Shown here piece after piece: positions 17,429-24,729 of a DNA stretch of 64,000 nucleotides. Each line of letters begins with the position of its first letter. Position 1 is the stretch's first letter. The translations under genes were made by a program, and so were the position numbers. The notes beneath the pieces were generated by a model. The model searched no databases and was not told the DNA's origin. It was given only the letters and a program-made list of their open reading frames with translations. The stretch comes from an uncultured Clostridia bacterium (GTDB lineage Bacteria > Bacillota > Clostridia > UBA1381): contig CANQIP010000003.1 of NCBI GenBank assembly GCA_947623955.1, positions 1-64,000 on the forward strand. The letters run 5' to 3'.

Positions 17429-18392
17429 CGCTATCGCCCTCCTCGTTCACATACGCCTCGATAATATACCTCGGTCTGCGCTTGACCTCCTTGTAGAGCT
17501 TACCTATATACTCTCCGATAAGCCCCACCGCCAAAAGCTGCACGCCGCCTATAAACCATATCGACATCATAAGCGATGCCCAGCCTGCGCCTGTGTTGCC
17601 GAGCAGCTTTTCCACAAGCGCGTACACAGCCATAGCGAACGCGAACACGCACACAACCGCACCGAGCGCGCTTATCATACGTATCGGACTTATCGAAAAC
17701 GACGTTATACCGTCGAACGCGAACGACAGCATCTTTTTAAGCGGGTACTTCGACTCGCCCGCGAACCGCTCCGCTCTGTCGTAATATACGCTCGTTGACT
17801 TAAATCCCACAAGCGGCACCATTCCGCGCAGGAACAAATTACGCTCGGGGAAATCCGCGAGCGCGTCAAGTGCGCGCTTGCTCATAAGACGGAAGTCGGC
17901 ATGGTTAAACACAATCTTAACGCCCATAAAATTCATCAGCTTGTAAAACGCCACCGCCGTCGTGCGCTTGAAGAACGTGTCGGTGTCGCGCTTGTTCCTC
18001 ACGCCGTACACCACGTCGTACCCGTTTTTAAAATTCCTGACCATTTCGTGAATGACGTTTATATCGTCCTGCAAGTCCGCGTCGATCGAGACGGCGCAGT
18101 CGCACTCGTCCCTGACTGTCATAAGACCGCCGTAAAGCGCGTTCTGATGTCCGGCGTTATGCGCGAGCTTTATTCCCAAAATCTCCCTGTGTTCATGCGC
18201 GAGCGTGCTTATAATATCCCACGTGCCGTCGCGTGAACCGTCGTCCACAAACACGATACGGCTCTTATTGCTTATAAGACCCTTCTCGGTCATGCTGCCG
18301 AACAGCTCCAGCATACGCTTTGACGTTTCGGGCAGCACAGCCTCCTCGTTGTAGCAGGGAACAACCACATATAATTTTACGCTTTTGTCCAT
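17421..18392 (-). CDS. GT2 family polyprenyl-phosphate glycosyltransferase (GtrB/DPM1-like)
   Basis: A 323-residue enzyme with an N-terminal GT-A domain (VVVPCYNEEAVLP, VFVDDGSRDGTWDII, the SIDADLQDD metal motif, and NHADFRLMSKRALD) and two C-terminal membrane helices (about 235-260 and 268-292) followed by YIGKLYKEVKRRPRYII. This architecture belongs to enzymes that load a sugar onto undecaprenyl phosphate at the inner membrane face for later wall or polymer modification. The sugar is not predictable. First gene of the three-gene minus-strand operon. Confidence 0.87.
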   Translation of the reverse strand: MDKSVKLYVVVPCYNEEAVLPETSKRMLELFGSMTEKGLISNKSRIVFVDDGSRDGTWDIISTLAHEHREILGIKLAHNAGHQNALYGGLMTVRDECDCAVSIDADLQDDINVIHEMVRNFKNGYDVVYGVRNKRDTDTFFKRTTAVAFYKLMNFMGVKIVFNHADFRLMSKRALDALADFPERNLFLRGMVPLVGFKSTSVYYDRAERFAGESKYPLKKMLSFAFDGITSFSISPIRMISALGAVVCVFAFAMAVYALVEKLLGNTGAGWASLMMSIWFIGGVQLLAVGLIGEYIGKLYKEVKRRPRYIIEAYVNEEGDSDV

Positions 18393-18425
18393 ATCTCTAC
18401 CTCTGTAAATAAATCATATACAATA

Positions 18426-18454
18426 ATTATACTACATTTTTCCTGCTTTAACAA
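18426..18454 (-). promoter_or_regulatory. Promoter of the GT2-trxB-amidohydrolase operon
   Basis: Minus strand TTGTTA, 17-bp spacer, TATAAT, about 35 bases before the ATG. Confidence 0.65.
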
Positions 18455-18568
18455 GAGTATCGGCAAAAAAATCATTTTGTCAACAAAACTTTTATTATTT
18501 GTAATGGTAAGTCGGCGCGTTATGTGGTAAAATTATAGGTATAAATAACGAAATCGGGAATGATATAT

Positions 18569-19033
18569 ATGATAAGACGAATGAAAAAAAGCGAAACGCG
18601 TGACGTAATGGATTTGTGGCTGCGCACCTCAAATTACTCCAACTCCTTTGTGGAGTCGGACTTCTGGACAATGCACTACGAGTACGTAAAGCAAAAATAC
18701 ATAGACAAGAAAGACACCTTCGTGTATATTAAGGATAATAAAATAGTAGGATTTACTGTCGTGGACGGCGGCAGCGAGATATGCGGGCTGTTCGTAGACC
18801 CCGAATACCAGAACGAGGGAATAGGCAGGGAGCTTATAACGTTTCTGAAATCCGAGTACACGCGCCTTCACATTGATATTTATGCGCGGAACAGAAAGGC
18901 GTTCGCGTTTTCGCTGCAAATGGGCTTTGTTGTGGACAGCGCGTCGCGGCAGGCGAACAACAACGAGCTTATGTACACCATGGCATGGGGCGAGGACGAA
19001 ACCGAGGACGACGTAAAAATATGGAAAAGATAG
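18569..19033 (+). CDS. GNAT family N-acetyltransferase
   Basis: A 154-residue acetyltransferase. The ATG at 18569 (MIRRMKKSETRDVM) is preferred over the track's 18560 because GGGA lies 8 bases before it. The acetyl-CoA site is visible as FVDPEYQNEGIGRELITFL, followed by the HIDIYARNRKAFAFSLQMGF strand-helix of the family. The acceptor is unknown. An extended -10 (TATGTGGTAAAAT, about 18521-18533) lies upstream, and a strong terminator follows, so it is a single-gene unit. Confidence 0.82.
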   Translation: MIRRMKKSETRDVMDLWLRTSNYSNSFVESDFWTMHYEYVKQKYIDKKDTFVYIKDNKIVGFTVVDGGSEICGLFVDPEYQNEGIGRELITFLKSEYTRLHIDIYARNRKAFAFSLQMGFVVDSASRQANNNELMYTMAWGEDETEDDVKIWKR

Positions 19034-19043
19034 GGAATAGTAA

Positions 19044-19080
19044 AAGCTGCGCGGCAACAGGTGCCGCGCAGCTTAAATTT
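19044..19080 (+). terminator. Terminator after GNAT gene
   Basis: AAGCTGCGCGGCA and TGCCGCGCAGCTT pair around ACAGG, followed by AAATTTTAT. Confidence 0.75.
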
Positions 19081-19084
19081 TATG

Positions 19085-19113
19085 TTGCAAAACGGAACGA
19101 TATGTGCTACAAT
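19085..19113 (+). promoter_or_regulatory. Promoter of the HAD phosphatase-typA operon
   Basis: TTGCAA, 17-bp spacer, TACAAT. The start would be near 19120, which places the track's ATG at 19104 inside the promoter and so outside the transcript. Confidence 0.6.
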
Positions 19114-19133
19114 ACTGCATTGAGGTGAAAAAA

Positions 19134-19766
19134 TTGAAGGGAGCAATATTTGACGTTGACGGCACGCTGCTCGACTCTATGAAAATGTGGTACGAGCTTG
19201 TTGTGCGGTTTTACGATGAACACGGCGTACAGGCTGACGCGGACGAGGCGTTTAAGTACATGGATATGACGCTTGAGGAGTCGATACCGATTATCACAGA
19301 GAAACTGGGTCTCGACATGACTTTTGACGAGATACTTGACTGCCTTAAAAGAATGGCAGCCGATTACTACAGGGAGAGCGTTTCCTTCAAGGACGGCGCG
19401 GCTGAATATATGAGGAAACTTCACGGTGCGGGCGTTAAAATAGCAATTGCGACTTCCGGCTACGAGGAACTTTGCAAAGCGGCGTTCACGCGTCTCGGCG
19501 TGTGGGATTTGATAGACGCGCGAGCGTACTCGGCTGAGGTCGGCGTGAACAAGTCAAACCCCGACATATACCTATTGGCGGCGGAAAGGCTCGGCGTCGA
19601 ACCCGCCGACTGTACCGTGTACGAGGATATAGCGGTAGGTATCGAGGGCGCGAAAAAGGGCGGCTTTAAAACGTGCGCCGTATACGACGACTCAAACAAG
19701 GACGACACGGAGCTTTTAAAAGAGACCGCCGACCGTTACATCACGGGCTGGCGGGAGCTTATATAA
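19134..19766 (+). CDS. HAD-superfamily sugar-phosphate/beta-phosphoglucomutase-like hydrolase
   Basis: A 210-residue cytosolic enzyme. A TTG start is chosen: GAGGTG sits 6 bases before it, the protein then begins M-KGAIFDVDGTLLDS as HAD enzymes do, and the upstream ATG lies in the promoter. Motif I is FDVDGTLLDS, motif II IATSGY, the lysine of motif III is likely in NKSNPDIY, and motif IV is YEDIAVGIEGAKKGGF. The alpha-helical cap type puts it with phosphoglycolate phosphatase and beta-phosphoglucomutase relatives; the true substrate is open. 15 bases separate it from typA. Confidence 0.85.
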   Translation: MKGAIFDVDGTLLDSMKMWYELVVRFYDEHGVQADADEAFKYMDMTLEESIPIITEKLGLDMTFDEILDCLKRMAADYYRESVSFKDGAAEYMRKLHGAGVKIAIATSGYEELCKAAFTRLGVWDLIDARAYSAEVGVNKSNPDIYLLAAERLGVEPADCTVYEDIAVGIEGAKKGGFKTCAVYDDSNKDDTELLKETADRYITGWRELI

Positions 19767-19781
19767 CAAAGGAAGGTTAGT

Positions 19782-21614
19782 ATGACGGAAAGAGAAAACA
19801 TAAGAAATATAGCGATAATCGCGCACGTTGACCACGGCAAAACAACGCTTGTCGACGCGATGCTCGCGCAAAGCGGCACGTTCCGCGAGAACGAGCAGGT
19901 CGACGAGCGCGTAATGGACTCGAACGACCTCGAACGCGAGAGGGGTATTACAATTCTCGCGAAAAACACGTCGCTCGACTACAAGGGTACGAAGATTAAC
20001 ATTATAGACACCCCGGGACACGCCGATTTCGGCGGCGAGGTGGAGCGCGGACTCGAAATGGCTGACGGCGTTCTGCTTTTGGTTGACGCGTTCGAGGGCT
20101 GTATGCCGCAGACGAGATTTGTGCTGTCAAAGGCGCTCGCGCTCGGCTTAAAACCTATTATAGTAGTAAACAAAGCCGACCGCCCCAACGCGCGTCCGTA
20201 TGAGGTTGGGGACGAGGTGCTTGAACTGTTCCTCGACCTCGGCGCGAGCGAGGAACAGATAGACACGCCCGTAATATACGCGTCGGGACGCGACGGCTGG
20301 GCGAGCGCGGAATACAATCCCGAGCAGCCGAACGGCGACCTTACGGCGCTTTTCGACCTTATCGTAAGCTATATACCTTGCCCCGACTGCGAGGACGACG
20401 CGCCGTTCCAAATGCTCGTTTCAAACATAGATTACGACGAATACACGGGACGTATAGCAGTCGGCAAGATACAGCGCGGCAGCGTCACGACAAATATGCC
20501 GCTGTCTGTGTGCCGTCAGGACGGAACGGTCGCGCACGCCAAGGCTACAAAGCTTTACACCTTCGACGGACTAAAAAAATCGGCTGTCGACGAGGCGGGC
20601 GCGGGCGACATCGTCGCGATCTCCGGCATAGCCGACATAAACATAGGCGAAACGGTGTGCGACACAAACAATCCCGAGCCGCTGCCGTTCGTGAAAATAG
20701 ACGACCCCGTTCTGTCCATGACGTTCAGCGTCAACGACAGCCCGTTCGCGGGCCGGGACGGCAAATTCGTAACGTCGCGCCACCTCCGTGACAGGCTTTT
20801 CCGCGAGCTTGACTCAAACGTGAGCCTTCGTGTTGACGAGACGGACACGACCGAAAGCTTTGTAGTGTCGGGACGCGGCGAGCTGCACCTTTCCGTGCTT
20901 ATAGAGAATATGCGCCGCGAGGGGTACGAGTTTCAGGTATCGAACCCGGTTGTAATATACAAAACGATTGACGGCGTAAAGTGCGAGCCGATAGAGCGTC
21001 TGACGGTCGATGTGCCGGACGAGTATACGGGAACTGTAATGGACGGCATTATACAGCGCAAGGGAGAAATGACGAATATGACCCCCGCGTCGGCGGGCTA
21101 CACAAGGCTTGAATTTCTTATCCCGTCGCGCGGTCTTATCGGATACCGTAACGAGCTGCTCACAGCCACAAAAGGCACCGGCGTAGTAAACAGTATTTTG
21201 GAAGGCTACGAGCCGTACAAGGGCGATATGCCCGAGAGGAGCAGGGGAGTGCTTATCGCGTGGGAGAACGGTACAACGATAACGTACGGACTTTTTAACG
21301 CGCAGGAGCGCGGTACGCTCTTTGTCGGACCGGGCATAGAGGTGTACGAGGGAATGATAGTCGGCGAAAGCTCGCGCCTTGAAGATATTACGGTAAACGT
21401 GTGCAAGAAAAAGCACGCCACAAATACACGCGCCTCGGGCAGCGACGACGCGCTTAAACTCACGCCGCCGAAGGATATGAGCCTCGAAGAGTGTCTCGAA
21501 TTTATCGTCGGCGACGAGCTTGTCGAGGTAACCCCCAACCACCTCCGAATGAGAAAGCGTATCCTTAACACATCCCTCCGCGCCAAAGCGGAAAGCAGGA
21601 AAAAACAGCAGTAA
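19782..21614 (+). CDS. typA: Ribosome-associated GTPase TypA/BipA
   Basis: A 610-residue translational GTPase with AAAGGAAGG before the ATG. G1 AHVDHGKTT, G2 region RERGITI, G3 DTPGHADFGGEVER, G4 NKADR, and the LepA-like domains with the BipA-specific C-terminus (GLFNAQERGTLFVGPG, then VCKKKHATNTRASGSDDALKL). BipA binds the 70S ribosome and helps 50S assembly and stress or low-temperature growth. The length is the family norm. It shares a transcript with the HAD gene and ends at a strong terminator. Confidence 0.97.
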   Translation: MTERENIRNIAIIAHVDHGKTTLVDAMLAQSGTFRENEQVDERVMDSNDLERERGITILAKNTSLDYKGTKINIIDTPGHADFGGEVERGLEMADGVLLLVDAFEGCMPQTRFVLSKALALGLKPIIVVNKADRPNARPYEVGDEVLELFLDLGASEEQIDTPVIYASGRDGWASAEYNPEQPNGDLTALFDLIVSYIPCPDCEDDAPFQMLVSNIDYDEYTGRIAVGKIQRGSVTTNMPLSVCRQDGTVAHAKATKLYTFDGLKKSAVDEAGAGDIVAISGIADINIGETVCDTNNPEPLPFVKIDDPVLSMTFSVNDSPFAGRDGKFVTSRHLRDRLFRELDSNVSLRVDETDTTESFVVSGRGELHLSVLIENMRREGYEFQVSNPVVIYKTIDGVKCEPIERLTVDVPDEYTGTVMDGIIQRKGEMTNMTPASAGYTRLEFLIPSRGLIGYRNELLTATKGTGVVNSILEGYEPYKGDMPERSRGVLIAWENGTTITYGLFNAQERGTLFVGPGIEVYEGMIVGESSRLEDITVNVCKKKHATNTRASGSDDALKLTPPKDMSLEECLEFIVGDELVEVTPNHLRMRKRILNTSLRAKAESRKKQQ

Positions 21615-21642
21615 AAAAGAAGGTCGTAAGACCTTCTTTTTG
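21614..21642 (+). terminator. Terminator after typA
   Basis: AAAAAGAAGGTC, loop GTAA, GACCTTCTTTTT; it begins at the typA stop codon. Confidence 0.85.
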
Positions 21643-21654
21643 CGTTTGGAATTT

Positions 21655-21915
21655 TTACTTATCGTTATAATGACCTTTGCATTGCTTGACAATTATCATT
21701 CCGTCGGACACTTCGTAAACAAGTCTGTCCTTGCCATTTATCCGTCTGCTCCAATTAACAGTATTACGCAGATGTTCGGGCTTGCCCTCGCCAGTAAATG
21801 GTTCGCGTTGTATGCTTTTAAGCAGTGAATTTATCTTTTTCAGCGTCTTTTTATCGTGGAACTGCCAATACAGGTACTCGTTCCACGCGTCCTCGGCAAA
21901 TGTAATCTTACTCAA
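21655..21915 (-). CDS. YoeB/Txe-type mRNA interferase toxin
   Basis: A toxin of about 86 residues. A TTG start is favoured because GGAGG lies 9 bases upstream inside the antitoxin gene and yields M-SKITFAEDAWNEYLYWQ, the normal YoeB beginning; the track's ATG at 21936 adds seven residues and has no ribosome site. Conserved parts: WNEYLYWQ, INSLLKSIQREPFTGEGKPE, WSRRINGKDRLVYEV and the C-terminal CKGHYND with the catalytic His-Tyr. YoeB binds the ribosomal A site and cleaves mRNA near start codons. Its 5' end overlaps the antitoxin gene by 8 bases. Confidence 0.88.
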   Translation of the reverse strand: MSKITFAEDAWNEYLYWQFHDKKTLKKINSLLKSIQREPFTGEGKPEHLRNTVNWSRRINGKDRLVYEVSDGMIIVKQCKGHYNDK

Positions 21916-22180
21916 TTTCCATTGCCTCCAATTCATCCATTGTTTTCACAACAACCCTTCCCGTGCTAACCTGTTCGTCAGCCCTGCGTATTTGAGCCAT
22001 ATTACTCTCCGAATAAAACGGGTCGGCGGTAATTTCAAAAGGTATTCTTTTTTCTCTGCTCACTTTTTTTGCGAATATTGTAAAAGCGGTCGTCATGCTC
22101 ATACCCATTTCGGTACACACCTGTTCCATTGACTTTTTCAGGTTTTCATCCATGCGGAAATTCACCATTGTCTGCGCCAT
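21908..22180 (-). CDS. RelB/DinJ-type antitoxin
   Basis: A 90-residue antitoxin. The start MAQTMVNFRMDENLKKSM is preferred (GAAGGGAGTGA upstream); the N-terminus is a ribbon-helix-helix DNA-binding domain (VNFRMDENLKKSMEQVCTEMGMSMTTAFTIFAKKV) and the acidic C-terminus would wrap the toxin. The pairing of a RelB/DinJ-like antitoxin with a YoeB/Txe toxin is a mixed arrangement seen repeatedly in Firmicutes. A palindromic operator covers its promoter, so autoregulation by the complex is expected. Confidence 0.88.
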   Translation of the reverse strand: MAQTMVNFRMDENLKKSMEQVCTEMGMSMTTAFTIFAKKVSREKRIPFEITADPFYSESNMAQIRRADEQVSTGRVVVKTMDELEAMEIE

Positions 22181-22204
22181 ATATATCACTCCCTTCACAA
22201 TACT

Positions 22205-22248
22205 ATTATACACATTTGTAAAGCATTTGTCAACACTTTGCTTTACAA
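22205..22248 (-). promoter_or_regulatory. Promoter and palindromic operator of the toxin-antitoxin operon
   Basis: On the minus strand TTGACA, 17 bp, TATAAT, both perfect. The 10-bp arms TTGTAAAGCA (22216-22225) and TGCTTTACAA (22239-22248) form a perfect dyad across the -35 region, an apt site for the RHH antitoxin. Confidence 0.8.
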
Positions 22249-22301
22249 AAATAAAAAATTACTTGCGTTATTAAATATTTCATCAAAACCGAAAAAAATA
22301 C

Positions 22302-22330
22302 TTGATTTTTCAAAATATATGTGGTAAAAT
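22302..22330 (+). promoter_or_regulatory. Promoter of rpsB-tsf
   Basis: TTGATT, 17-bp spacer, TAAAAT within TATGTGGTAAAAT (extended -10). The leader of about 107 bases holds no gene but could host ribosomal protein autoregulation. Confidence 0.6.
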
Positions 22331-22443
22331 ACCACGGTATGCAAAATACACACGTCCGCGGATTGTGCGAATGTTGCCCTTTTGCCGGGGTGTTCGCGCA
22401 AGTTGAAACGGGCGGAGGAACAAAAAACAAGGAGGAAACAAAA

Positions 22444-23187
22444 ATGGCAAACGTAATTTCAATGAAGCAGCTCCTCGAAGCGGGAGTTCACTTCGGACAC
22501 CAGACGAGAAGATGGAACCCCAAAATGGCTGAATACATCTTCACGGAGAGAAACGGCATCTACATCATCGACCTTCAGAAAACGGTAAAGAAGGTTGAGG
22601 AGGCGTACTACTTCGTAAGAGACGTAGCGGCGTCGGGCGAGGACATCCTTTTCGTCGGAACAAAGAAACAGGCTCAGGACTCCATAAAGGAGGAGGCCGA
22701 GAGAGTAGGCATGTACTACGTAAACGCGAGATGGCTCGGCGGTATGCTCACAAACTTCAAGACGATCAAGCAGAGAATCGAAAGACTCGCGCAGATAAAC
22801 GCGATGGAGGAGGACGGCACATTCGACGCGCTCCCCAAGAAGGAAGTTATAAAGCTAAAGGCGCAGAGAGATAAGCTCGAAAAGTATCTCGGCGGCATTA
22901 AGGAAATGAAGAAACTCCCGGGCGCTATGTTCGTCGTAGACCCGAGAAAGGAAAAGATAGCCATATCAGAGGCTCACAAGCTTAACATCCCCGTAGTCGC
23001 AATCGTTGACACCAACTGCGATCCGGACGAGGTTGACTATGTGATCCCCGGTAACGACGACGCTATAAGAGCGGTAAAGCTTATCGCGTCAACAATGGCG
23101 AACGCCATAATCGAAGGCAAGCAGGGCGAGGACAGCGCGGCTGAGGAAACGGCTGAAGAAGAAACCGAAACGCCCGTTGAGGAATAA
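22444..23187 (+). CDS. rpsB: 30S ribosomal protein S2
   Basis: A 247-residue protein. The ATG of [26 protein letters not shown] follows AAGGAGG; the 41 track codons upstream are leader. The sequence has [46 protein letters not shown] and [26 protein letters not shown], all S2 hallmarks, plus an acidic Glu/Thr-rich tail. S2 joins the 30S subunit late and lies at the back of the head. tsf follows after 19 bases, the classical rpsB-tsf pair. Confidence 0.98.
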   Translation: MANVISMKQLLEAGVHFGHQTRRWNPKMAEYIFTERNGIYIIDLQKTVKKVEEAYYFVRDVAASGEDILFVGTKKQAQDSIKEEAERVGMYYVNARWLGGMLTNFKTIKQRIERLAQINAMEEDGTFDALPKKEVIKLKAQRDKLEKYLGGIKEMKKLPGAMFVVDPRKEKIAISEAHKLNIPVVAIVDTNCDPDEVDYVIPGNDDAIRAVKLIASTMANAIIEGKQGEDSAAEETAEEETETPVEE

Positions 23188-23206
23188 TTTATAGGAGGAA
23201 ACCGTA

Positions 23207-24103
23207 ATGGCATTTACAGCTAAGGACGTTAAAGAATTAAGAGAAATGACAGGCTGCGGCATGATGGACTGCAAGAAGGCTCTCACCGAGACCGACGGCG
23301 ACAAGGATAAGGCTGTCGAGTACCTCAGAGAAAAGGGTCTTGCGACCGCCGCGAAGAAGGCTGGCAGAATAGCCGCCGAGGGTATAGTTAAGGCATACGT
23401 AAACGGTAACATCGGCGTACTCGTCGAGGTAAACTCGGAGACCGACTTCGTTGCGAAGAACGACGAGTTCCAGCAGTTCGTTTCGGACGTTGCAAAGACA
23501 GTGGCTGAAACAAATCCTGCCGACGTTGAGGAATTAAAGGCGACCAAGTGCGGCGACACGACGATCGGCGAAATGCTCACCGCAAAAATCGCGAAGATAG
23601 GCGAGAACATGAACATCAGACGTTTTGCGAGAATTGAAACGACCGGCGCGGTTGTTGAGTATATTCACGCGGCGGGTAAGATAGGCGTACTCGTTGAGGC
23701 TGACGCGGAGAACAACGACGCGACGAAGGAATGTCTCAAAAACGTTGCGATGCAGGTAGCGGCGTTAAATCCGAAGTACCTCTCGTCCGACGACGTTCCC
23801 GAGGACTACAAGGAGCACGAGAAGAAAATCCTTATCGAGCAGCTTAAAAACGACCCGAAGAACGCGTCAAAGCCCGAGAACATCATCGAGAAGATGATTA
23901 CCGGACGTCTCGCGAAGGAGCTTAAGGAAATCTGCCTGCTCGAACAGGAGTACGTTAAGGCTGAAAATAAGGAGACCGTCGCAAAGTACGTTCAAAGCGT
24001 CGGCGGTATCACATTAAAGCAGTTCGTACGTTTCGAGACCGGCGAAGGTCTTGAAAAGAAGGAAGAAAACTTCGCTGACGAAGTTGCGTCAATGATTAAG
24101 TAA
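23207..24103 (+). CDS. tsf: Elongation factor Ts
   Basis: A 298-residue guanine nucleotide exchange factor for EF-Tu; ATAGGAGG precedes the ATG. The N-terminal UBA-like helix FTAKDVKELREMTGCGMMDCKKAL contacts EF-Tu; the paired core repeats (VEVNSETDFVAKNDEF, VEYIHAAGKIGVLVEADAENND) and the coiled-coil region are present. Cotranscribed with rpsB; an imperfect hairpin follows. Confidence 0.98.
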   Translation: MAFTAKDVKELREMTGCGMMDCKKALTETDGDKDKAVEYLREKGLATAAKKAGRIAAEGIVKAYVNGNIGVLVEVNSETDFVAKNDEFQQFVSDVAKTVAETNPADVEELKATKCGDTTIGEMLTAKIAKIGENMNIRRFARIETTGAVVEYIHAAGKIGVLVEADAENNDATKECLKNVAMQVAALNPKYLSSDDVPEDYKEHEKKILIEQLKNDPKNASKPENIIEKMITGRLAKELKEICLLEQEYVKAENKETVAKYVQSVGGITLKQFVRFETGEGLEKKEENFADEVASMIK

Positions 24104-24124
24104 GTTTTTTCATTAAAATACCTC

Positions 24125-24166
24125 AAAAAACCTCGAAAACGGCATTTTGTCGGGTTCGGGGTTTTT
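24125..24166 (+). terminator. Probable terminator after tsf
   Basis: CCTCGAA and TTCGGGG pair (one G-U) across an 17-base loop with an A run before and GTTTTTGATT after. The stem is short, so termination may be partial. Confidence 0.55.
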
Positions 24167-24200
24167 GATTTGAAAAAAATAAAAAGCAACCGAAAAACAG

Positions 24201-24228
24201 TTGCAAATATAAAAAAATGTGGTATACT
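24201..24228 (+). promoter_or_regulatory. Promoter of the HicB-type gene
   Basis: TTGCAA, 16-bp spacer, TATACT in the context AATGTGGTATACT (extended -10). Confidence 0.65.
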
Positions 24229-24243
24229 ATTGTTAAGGAGATG

Positions 24244-24294
24244 ATGCGGCGTATGGGTAAGAAAGAGGTTTTGGAAAAGGAGGGATTGATATGA
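24244..24294 (+). CDS. Tiny ORF overlapping the hicB start, possible coupler or hicA remnant
   Basis: The frame ATG CGG CGT ATG GGT AAG AAA GAG ... ATA TGA encodes about 16 residues (MRRMGKKEVLEKEGLI) and ends in an ATGA overlap with the HicB start. AAGGAG lies a few bases upstream, and the position is where a hicA toxin gene would normally be. It is far too short for a HicA fold. It may be a coupling peptide, a deletion scar or chance. Confidence 0.3.
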   Translation: MRRMGKKEVLEKEGLI

Positions 24295-24623
24295 ACAATC
24301 TTCTTGAATATAAAGATTATCTCGGCACTGTGGAATATTCATCGGCGGATAAGCTTTTATACGGTCAAATTTTGGGCATAAACGGATTGATTTCATACGA
24401 AGGCGACAGCATTGAAAGTCTGCAGGCGGATTTTGAGGCTGCCGTAGACGATTATCTCGATATGTGCGCGGAGCAAAATATTGAGCCGCAAAAAACCTAT
24501 AAGGGAACATTTAATGTCAGAATATCTCCCACACTGCACAAATCGCTCGTTTTGTTCGCCGCGTCAAACCACAAAAGCTTGAACGCGACTGTTGAGGACG
24601 CAATACGTGCGTATGTGGAATAA
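24291..24623 (+). CDS. HicB-family antitoxin-like protein without a HicA partner
   Basis: A 110-residue protein with AAAGGAGGG before the ATG. The N-terminal part (YKDYLGTVEYSSADKLLYGQILGINGLISYEGDSIESLQADFEAAVDDYL) is the degenerate RNase H-like HicB fold, and the C-terminus (GTFNVRISPTLHKSLVLFAASNHKSLNATVEDAIRAYV) is a ribbon-helix-helix DNA-binding domain of the Arc/HicB type. Normally HicB neutralizes the HicA mRNase. No HicA (small dsRBD-like toxin) is encoded on either side, so it may be an orphan repressor or act on a toxin elsewhere. Confidence 0.85.
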   Translation: MNNLLEYKDYLGTVEYSSADKLLYGQILGINGLISYEGDSIESLQADFEAAVDDYLDMCAEQNIEPQKTYKGTFNVRISPTLHKSLVLFAASNHKSLNATVEDAIRAYVE

Positions 24624-24640
24624 TAATTTCCAATAAACGG

Positions 24641-24669
24641 TTGAAAAACCACGCGGTGCATGTTATAAT
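24641..24669 (+). promoter_or_regulatory. Promoter of araA
   Basis: TTGAAA, 17-bp spacer, TATAAT. About 55 bases separate the start from the ribosome site; I could not recognise a convincing AraR or cre operator there. Confidence 0.7.
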
Positions 24670-24729
24670 TAAAAGAGTATCACCGTTCGTTTTTTATACA
24701 AGCGGACGAGTTAAAAGGAGCTGATAAAA

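Noticed and set aside
20814-21692. 292-codon antisense ORF within typA
   Set aside because: Same cause; no family resemblance.
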